Assembly (NCBI GenBank): GCA_028877195.1
Contig: JAPPIL010000162.1
Coordinates: forward strand, 1-11,353
Source: Pseudomonadota bacterium
GTDB taxonomy: Bacteria > Bdellovibrionota_B > Oligoflexia > Oligoflexales > JAPPIL01
DNA: 11,353 nucleotides
Reading direction: 5' to 3'
The position numbers and the translations under genes were made by a program. The notes beneath the pieces are model-generated. The model worked only from the letters and a program-made list of their open reading frames with translations, did not search any database and was not told the origin of the DNA. Positions 5,948 to 11,353 of this stretch are shown in pieces. Every line of letters begins with the position of its first letter. Position 1 is the stretch's first letter.

Positions 5948-8545
5948 TTGTTCACTTGCTGGGCATCGCTAGCACTGGGCGAGATTGCCTCGCAAGTTGA
6001 AGACATTGACACATCGCCTGAACTACTGACAGTCGAGGATCAGCAACAGTCGGCCAAAGATAGCCCGCAAGTTGAAGACACTAGTGCATCGCCTGAACTA
6101 CTCATAGTTGAAGATCAGCAACAATTGAAGGTGTTAGATAGGTATCATCGGGCGGTTGATGGTAAACATGCGCAGGAGTATGTTGTGTATGCTTTGCGTA
6201 ATACGATGTTGAAGGAGTTATTGGAGACGCGTGAGGAGTTAAAGTTTTTTCTTGGTGGTTTGGAGCGGGCGCGGCGGGTTGCGAGTGATAAGGGTTTAGC
6301 ATTTACGTTTGATCGGCGGACGTGTGAGCTTTATTTGAAGGATTGCCATCCTGACAGTATTGACATCAGTGCAGCGGTTGTTGAGAAGCGTGGTAAAGCG
6401 TTGGTAGTGAAGAATCCGCTGTATGAGATTTATCAAAGTATTTCTAACCTTTACACCGAATCGATTGAATTTTCACCGATGTTGCGCAGCAAGCTACTGC
6501 ATGGCTTGGTGCAGTTGGCGGTGGTGATGAGTAAGCTTGATCGGTATCAAGCTTTTTTTCGTTATGACTTGTGGAAGAGCAAACTACCAGATGAATGTAG
6601 CGACAGTGCTACGGGTGGAATTCTTTTTCAGGATACGCAAGCGAGCAGTTGTAAACGTAAGATTATGGCGGCGAGCAAAGAGATCATTGCTTCCTTGCAG
6701 TTGTTGCGGGAGGAACTGTTATCTCGCTACATGATTTTGCGGATAGAGGTGAAGTATGATTCTCGTTCTGCACCTCTTTATCAGCTCATCTATCGGCAGT
6801 TGGAAAAAGTGGGCTTTCCATCCTTGAAAGCACCGTTGCAGTCTGATTACAGCAGTGGTGCGGATGTGCCGTGGCCGCGGGGATTTGCAGCAGATTTACG
6901 GGTAGCGCATCAACGTTTGCTTCACGATGAAGAGTTGCGGCAACGGGTCTTTCCCAAAATCAGCAACTATGTGGACTTGGCCTTGTTGCGGGCATTGCGG
7001 GCAAATTCTAAAGCTTTAGCAGCACTTGGCAAAGACGTGCATTTTCACTATGGGGCGAGGCATTTGCTGGCTTTGACGCAGAACCAGAGTTTATGGGAGA
7101 AGGTGCGAGTTGACTACGGTTATCTTGATCCAGTGATTGATTTTAATGCCCAGTTTGAACATTTTCGCAAGTATCACCAGCAAGAGGCGATAGGAGCGAA
7201 GAAGCGGGGGCGCTACGCTGCTGCGGTTTCGCTTGCGAGTGGGGTTGTGGGTTTAGCGAGTGCAGCAAAGATATTGCCATTGATCAAAAAACCTGCACGT
7301 TTTGCTGGTATTGCTTGGTTAGTTGGTGGAACTGTCTATGCTTACGATGAGTTGGTCAATTACTTGCGCACTGTGCCTAGTAACGACCATGTGGTCAATA
7401 CTTTTACGGGGAGTAGTTATGACCACTTTAGCTGGGAGGAATTTCAGCAGGCGAAACGAGCGAATAGTAGCAGTGGTTATGGGGTATCACTAGCACTGCT
7501 GTTGATTGGGGTTGATCTCGCCTACATGCATAAACTGGGGATGTTTGATGATGTTTATGTGTTGGTGAAGGATACCAGCATTGCGAAATTTATCACTAAC
7601 CGCCGTGATACGGTCAAATCTTCTTTTCGTTTGCAGCTGAATCGCGGCAAGGAAGCGGTGAAAACAACTTGGCGTGGGTTGCGGGCAGGCACAATTACTT
7701 CGACGAACAGACATATCAACTATGCTTTACAGGTTATCAGTAAAGCGACGGGTGTGCCTGCGAAGATCCTTGACCGCACGCTTTATCGTTTTGTTGATCG
7801 CCAGAAACTGGTGGAGGCGATCAAATTACGCACTGATAACCATTACTTTCGGCATCTGTTCAATAGTTCGGGGACATCGCTAGGGTATTTGACGTTGATG
7901 GAATTCAAGCACTATGGCAGCGACATTCGCTACAATTTGGATCAAGTGGCGGTCGATTATATTTCCTCTATCTTTATTTCAGTGATGTTGACGTGGGTAA
8001 ATTTCGGTCGGCAACCGACGGTCTTTAAAGGTGTTTTTAAGAACAAACATGGGGACACGGTGATGTCTCTGAAAGAACGAGCGAAAGTGATGCATGACTT
8101 GAGTTTTAAGTCTACGAGTATCGGTTTTGCGGGGACGTTGCCTGCGGTGTCGATGGTTGAATTGCGCAAGGTCAGTAAGGGGGAGACAACATCACGGGAT
8201 GCATGGCGCAATATCCTAACGATGTCGGTATTCGGTGCGGTTTATATCGGCACACTCTCTAACATTCGCTCGCAGTTTTTGCGGGAGGTGCGGCGTTCTT
8301 TTGGCAACCGTGAAGGGCTACACTTCGTGCTTAACAATGCTAACAGTCTGTTTGGGCAATGGATTTGGATACGGCTCAAGGATGCCACTAACGCTTACAA
8401 AAGACCCGATATGAAATCAGACGACGAGTATTATCTTGTCAAAGGTATCAAAGACAACTCGGAGAGCAGGATGTTTGATTTTATCGGTGGTGATATGGAT
8501 GAATTTAGCGAGTCATTGAAATATCTTGATATAAGCAATGAATAG
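5948..8545 (+). CDS. Large unrecognised envelope protein A with central membrane segments
   Basis: I do not recognise this family. The 865-residue product begins with a hydrophobic segment that looks like a signal peptide. Next come an acidic duplicated stretch (about 15-59) and a long, mostly helical region rich in Leu, Arg and Tyr (60-410). Three hydrophobic segments follow at about 423-446, 452-467 and 511-529, with further candidates near 668-685, 723-738 and 756-772, and then a charged C-terminal tail. It is probably anchored in the inner membrane with a large N-terminal domain outside the cytoplasm. The start is uncertain. TTG at 5948 is the first common start codon after the hairpin at 5902, with a poorly spaced AAGG. 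The in-frame sequence just upstream (HIRLFCVL) would supply the missing positive charge of a signal peptide but has only CTG, ATA or ATC as starts. The gene ends 12-30 bp before gene B, its probable paralog. No catalytic motif was found. Confidence 0.85.
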   Translation: MFTCWASLALGEIASQVEDIDTSPELLTVEDQQQSAKDSPQVEDTSASPELLIVEDQQQLKVLDRYHRAVDGKHAQEYVVYALRNTMLKELLETREELKFFLGGLERARRVASDKGLAFTFDRRTCELYLKDCHPDSIDISAAVVEKRGKALVVKNPLYEIYQSISNLYTESIEFSPMLRSKLLHGLVQLAVVMSKLDRYQAFFRYDLWKSKLPDECSDSATGGILFQDTQASSCKRKIMAASKEIIASLQLLREELLSRYMILRIEVKYDSRSAPLYQLIYRQLEKVGFPSLKAPLQSDYSSGADVPWPRGFAADLRVAHQRLLHDEELRQRVFPKISNYVDLALLRALRANSKALAALGKDVHFHYGARHLLALTQNQSLWEKVRVDYGYLDPVIDFNAQFEHFRKYHQQEAIGAKKRGRYAAAVSLASGVVGLASAAKILPLIKKPARFAGIAWLVGGTVYAYDELVNYLRTVPSNDHVVNTFTGSSYDHFSWEEFQQAKRANSSSGYGVSLALLLIGVDLAYMHKLGMFDDVYVLVKDTSIAKFITNRRDTVKSSFRLQLNRGKEAVKTTWRGLRAGTITSTNRHINYALQVISKATGVPAKILDRTLYRFVDRQKLVEAIKLRTDNHYFRHLFNSSGTSLGYLTLMEFKHYGSDIRYNLDQVAVDYISSIFISVMLTWVNFGRQPTVFKGVFKNKHGDTVMSLKERAKVMHDLSFKSTSIGFAGTLPAVSMVELRKVSKGETTSRDAWRNILTMSVFGAVYIGTLSNIRSQFLREVRRSFGNREGLHFVLNNANSLFGQWIWIRLKDATNAYKRPDMKSDDEYYLVKGIKDNSESRMFDFIGGDMDEFSESLKYLDISNE
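5991..6123 (+). repeat. In-frame 75-bp-period duplication in gene A
   Basis: Segment 5991-6048 recurs at 6066-6123 with 49 of 58 bases identical. It encodes two copies of an acidic QVED-x(3)-SPELL-x-VEDQQQ motif spaced exactly 25 codons apart. Most differences are silent or conservative. The repeat sits right after the presumed signal peptide and is probably an unstructured acidic linker. Confidence 0.85.
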
Positions 8546-8575
8546 AATAGTATTGCCGTGAATTTTATTAGATGT

Positions 8576-10486
8576 ATGAATTTAATCCATAACAAACCAA
8601 GCGTGAGCGCTAAATTAACAAGCAAGGCATGGGCTGTCGCACTGACTTTTGTTTTAGTGGCGGCATTAGTGTGTGTGAGTGGTGGTGCTGATGCTACTGA
8701 CGGTCAACATCAAGGTGAGAGAGACGATGATTATCAGCAACTGCTGGCACGTTGTCGGGCGGCTTTTGGAGTCTTTGATTATCAGGGTCTTGTGGCGTTG
8801 AGAGGTGAGGTCGAGGAGTTCTTACAGCGTGCTAATTTACTAGGTGGCGATGCAGGTGTAACTGCTAGCGACGCGGCGGCTGAACATGTCGAGCTGTTGC
8901 GAGTGTATAAGAAACTTTCTCTTTATCTTGACTTTTATCGTCTGAACATCCTTGCGAAGGGTGTTAGTTTATTGGATTGGAACTACTATCGTTTGACCTT
9001 TGATGCTATCGCCGCCGTTGATTTGCGCCGCGTAGAGGCTGTTCGTGTGCCGCGCCGCGACAATAATCGCTACTATGAGTTGTTGTATCAGGAGGCGGTC
9101 AAGTCGTTGCGTTATGCTGCCAGCTATTATCGCCACTATTTTCCGTTCATCGACTGGACGTTGGCGACCGAGGGTTATGAGTTTGATGCCCAGCAAGGTG
9201 AACAGGGCTGGGAGTCGTTAGAGTTGCTCATGGTGGCATTAGAGCAGGAAGTGGGGAAGCTGAATTACCAACACGCTAAAGTGCGAGCGGCGCGCAAAGT
9301 ATCTGCTGCTAACTTACATCGTGCGCAGCGTGAGCTTCTACAGAGCTATGATAGTCTGATGGACACGCCGTTTCGGGTCATTCTTACTTCGCATATCAGT
9401 CGTGCTAATGCTACTGCTTGGCGGGAGCTAACGCTACCTTCGGCGGCGAGTATGCGCAGGACTTTGTTGGCTATCAACCGTATGTTTGAAGAGCGGTTGG
9501 CGATGTTGCAGGAGATGTATGAGACGCAACCGTTAGAGGATTTTGCTCTTTTTTTGATCAACAACCAGAGTCAAACTTTTGCGGAGTTTATGGTCAATTA
9601 CCCAGAGTTCTTCAGTATCAATAACTATCATTTAGATTTGATCGACGTGCGTTATCAGCGCCAAGTGCCAACAGTGCCGTTGATGCATTATGTGGCGTTG
9701 GTCAGCAGTATCTTTGGCGTAACTTTGGCGACTTTACATGAGGTATCTACACCCAAGACAACTTCGTTGCTGTATTTTTTTTCGGTCTTTGGTGGCTTGG
9801 GGGCAACGGTTTATTTGGCAGCGGTTGACAAGTCGTTGGCGAGGGTATTGCCTTTACGCAAGCAACTGCATGATTTGCGTGTCTCGATATTGTTAGGGCA
9901 ATCGGATGCGTATCGCTACTATATTTCTCGCAACGGTGGTTATCGGCATGTGCGCAACAAGGCGCTTGTGCAGTCAGTGTTGTTCGGTTCGTATGCGGCT
10001 TTGATCATGCGGGGGGTGGCGCAACTGAAGACAAGTAAATTGGTTGGCGACCTTGACGACCCGATCAGCACTTATCGTCAGATACTGGCACGGGTGAAGC
10101 GTCCAATCTTTCGGAAGATGGATATGGCGGACATCGATGCGGTCATGAAAGCCAACAGCCATCCTGAACGTTTAGCTTTTACTGAACGCATGCAGATACT
10201 GGACGGTCTGTTCAAGCATCGGCATCAAGCCTACACGCAGTGGCGCAAAAATTTATCAAACATTCAAAATGCGCAAGACCTGTCCGTCGAGCAGATCAAA
10301 GCGCTCAATGCCATCGGCGAGGAGATTGCTAACAAATTCGATCCATTGGATGCTAAAACTATCCAGCGTTTCATGCAACGCATGGAGGTTGATGAACGGA
10401 TCGCAACGTTGAATTTAGAACGTATCCGCAATTACCTCTTGAAAATCTTCCAAGTGCAACGTCGTCCTTATGTTCAGACGTTTTAA
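8576..10486 (+). CDS. Large unrecognised envelope protein B, probable paralog of A
   Basis: I do not recognise this family. From the ATG at 8576 it has 636 residues; a GTG at 8558 would add six and neither has a clear Shine-Dalgarno. Numbering from the GTG, it shows a good signal peptide (core about 24-40, likely cleavage after GGADA). A helical, Tyr/Arg/Leu-rich domain spans about 55-370. Three hydrophobic segments lie at about 377-394, 403-422 and 468-485, and a mainly charged helical C-terminal region completes it. Gene A has the same order and similar spacing of hydrophobic segments (starts 29 and 59 residues apart in A, 26 and 65 in B). Both carry a G-x-TVY motif at the end of the second segment followed by an R-x-(0,1)-V-x-(0,1)-P-like turn, and a Y-x-L-x-Y motif before the core. 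A common origin is therefore likely but not proven. The pair is probably cotranscribed and ends at a long hairpin. No enzymatic motif is visible. Confidence 0.87.
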   Translation: MNLIHNKPSVSAKLTSKAWAVALTFVLVAALVCVSGGADATDGQHQGERDDDYQQLLARCRAAFGVFDYQGLVALRGEVEEFLQRANLLGGDAGVTASDAAAEHVELLRVYKKLSLYLDFYRLNILAKGVSLLDWNYYRLTFDAIAAVDLRRVEAVRVPRRDNNRYYELLYQEAVKSLRYAASYYRHYFPFIDWTLATEGYEFDAQQGEQGWESLELLMVALEQEVGKLNYQHAKVRAARKVSAANLHRAQRELLQSYDSLMDTPFRVILTSHISRANATAWRELTLPSAASMRRTLLAINRMFEERLAMLQEMYETQPLEDFALFLINNQSQTFAEFMVNYPEFFSINNYHLDLIDVRYQRQVPTVPLMHYVALVSSIFGVTLATLHEVSTPKTTSLLYFFSVFGGLGATVYLAAVDKSLARVLPLRKQLHDLRVSILLGQSDAYRYYISRNGGYRHVRNKALVQSVLFGSYAALIMRGVAQLKTSKLVGDLDDPISTYRQILARVKRPIFRKMDMADIDAVMKANSHPERLAFTERMQILDGLFKHRHQAYTQWRKNLSNIQNAQDLSVEQIKALNAIGEEIANKFDPLDAKTIQRFMQRMEVDERIATLNLERIRNYLLKIFQVQRRPYVQTF

Positions 10487-10489
10487 TAT

Positions 10490-10533
10490 GCGGGAGAATG
10501 TTAGTCGCTCGTAGAGTAACTAACACCCTCCGC
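10490..10533 (+). terminator. Long interrupted hairpin after gene B
   Basis: TGTTAGT (10499-10505) pairs perfectly with ACTAACA (10519-10525). The outer arms GCGGGAG (10490-10496) and CTCCGC (10528-10533) pair with one bulged G, and the loop holds a further CTC/GAG pair. It starts 4 bp after the gene B stop codon. No T-run follows (the sequence is AAATAAAAAGG), so it may be a 3'-end stabiliser or a Rho-associated end rather than a classical intrinsic terminator. Confidence 0.6.
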
Positions 10534-10570
10534 AAATAAAAAGGGAAATAGCTATTGATGTTTTTTACTT

Positions 10571-11353
10571 ATGAACCATAACCACACAGACAATAATCAC
10601 CAGCCCACACGCAATAGGTATATCGCCATCTGCCCTGATGAGCACAAGGATGTGTTGTGCACGGAGCTAGACGAACTGGGAGCCGAGGATGTCGTCGCTG
10701 ATTTCCGTGCAGTTTACTTCAGTGCTGACCTCGCTACTTTCTATGCCGCCCATTTGAAATTGCGCACCGCCAGTGCATTACTGCGCATCATCAAGGTTAT
10801 CCGTATGCCAACTGAAGATAATATTTATCGGCAATGCCTACGTATCAAATGGCAGGAGATATTGGCAGCGAACCTCACCTTTCGTGTCGATGGCATCGAC
10901 GCTGACCGTAGTGGTAGTGGTTTACCTGCGCAGGTGGTCAGTAAAAAAATTCGTCTAGCAATTTGCGCCTATTGTCAAAGACATGGCTTGCCCAAACCGC
11001 GAGTTGATTTGGACAACCCCCATATCGTAATTAGCGGCTACAACCAACAGCACAAGTGCATCATCAGCATCAACACCTCAGGCATGAGCATGCATAAGCG
11101 TGGGTTTAGAGGCGGGAGTGCAGCTGCTCACCCAGCACCGTTGAAAGAAACTTTGGCTGCGAGCATTCTGCTAAAGATCGGTTATCATGGGCAAAAACCG
11201 TTGTTAGATGTCATGTGTGGCAGCGGCACGATCGCGATTGAAGCGGCACTCATCGCCCTCAAGCACGCACCGTTAGCATTACGTAGCAATAATCAGTTTG
11301 CCTTCACTCACCATCGCGACTTCTCAAACAGTGTTTGGCGCACGGTGCAGGAG
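10571..11353 (+). CDS. rlmL: 23S rRNA guanine-N2 methyltransferase RlmL/RlmKL, N-terminal part
   Basis: SAM-dependent methyltransferase that modifies 23S rRNA (m2G2445 in E. coli, where it is fused to the RlmK domain that makes m7G2069). Only the first 261 residues are in the window; the gene runs off the right edge, so whether the RlmK half is present is unknown. The N-terminal region matches the THUMP-containing part: RYIAICPDEHKDVLCTELDELGA (16-38, described by its ends) aligns with the start of E. coli RlmL, and RVDLDNPHIVISGY (144-157) is the THUMP core. HKRGFR (175-180) and LKETLAA (191-197) lead into the Rossmann-fold SAM loop LLDVMCGSGTIAIEAA (211-226). The start ATG at 10571 follows an in-frame stop at 10556-10558. 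No Shine-Dalgarno is well placed; AAGGGA lies about 24 bases upstream. Its 5' leader follows the hairpin after gene B. Confidence 0.93.
   Translation, partial: MNHNHTDNNHQPTRNRYIAICPDEHKDVLCTELDELGAEDVVADFRAVYFSADLATFYAAHLKLRTASALLRIIKVIRMPTEDNIYRQCLRIKWQEILAANLTFRVDGIDADRSGSGLPAQVVSKKIRLAICAYCQRHGLPKPRVDLDNPHIVISGYNQQHKCIISINTSGMSMHKRGFRGGSAAAHPAPLKETLAASILLKIGYHGQKPLLDVMCGSGTIAIEAALIALKHAPLALRSNNQFAFTHHRDFSNSVWRTVQE

Overview
The window reads as a compact, gene-dense bacterial chromosome segment of moderate GC. The housekeeping genes (FolD, an RlmL-type 23S rRNA methyltransferase, a FecCD/BtuC-type importer) and the many N-terminal signal peptides point to a Gram-negative proteobacterium, probably a gammaproteobacterium. 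That placement is an inference from protein similarity recalled from memory. No rRNA or tRNA gene is present to anchor it, and no CRISPR array, transposase or phage gene was seen.

Left part (1-2171). Two overlapping minus-strand genes encode a periplasmic substrate-binding protein and a FecCD/BtuC-type permease, two thirds of a siderophore, heme or cobalamin importer. The partner ATPase is not in the window; it could lie beyond position 1. This pair is bracketed by a 51-bp direct repeat (25-75 and 2121-2171, 49/51 identical). The divergent intergenic region (1932-2227) holds repeat copy 2, a 15-bp tandem duplication and a small hairpin.

Middle part (2228-5902, plus strand). An ABC-2/GldA-type exporter ATPase without an adjacent permease ends at a clear intrinsic terminator (3144-3190). 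Then follow a short ZIP-like metal transporter, folD, and an RNase Z-like metallo-beta-lactamase-fold protein. These three are closely spaced, and a second terminator-like hairpin (5875-5902) closes the unit. The metallo-beta-lactamase gene appears to start at AUU behind a perfect GGAGG.

Right part (5948-11353, plus strand). Two large genes of unrecognised family follow (about 865 and 636 residues). Each starts with a signal peptide-like segment, has a long helical extracytoplasmic-type N-terminal half and a central cluster of three hydrophobic segments. They share spacing and short motifs, so they look like divergent paralogs forming a two-gene envelope locus, the best candidate here for an undescribed system. 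A long imperfect hairpin (10490-10533) separates them from the start of rlmL/rlmKL, which runs off the right edge.

Several genes here have weak or no Shine-Dalgarno sequence and non-AUG starts (GUG, UUG, probable AUU), so start sites are the least certain part of the annotation.
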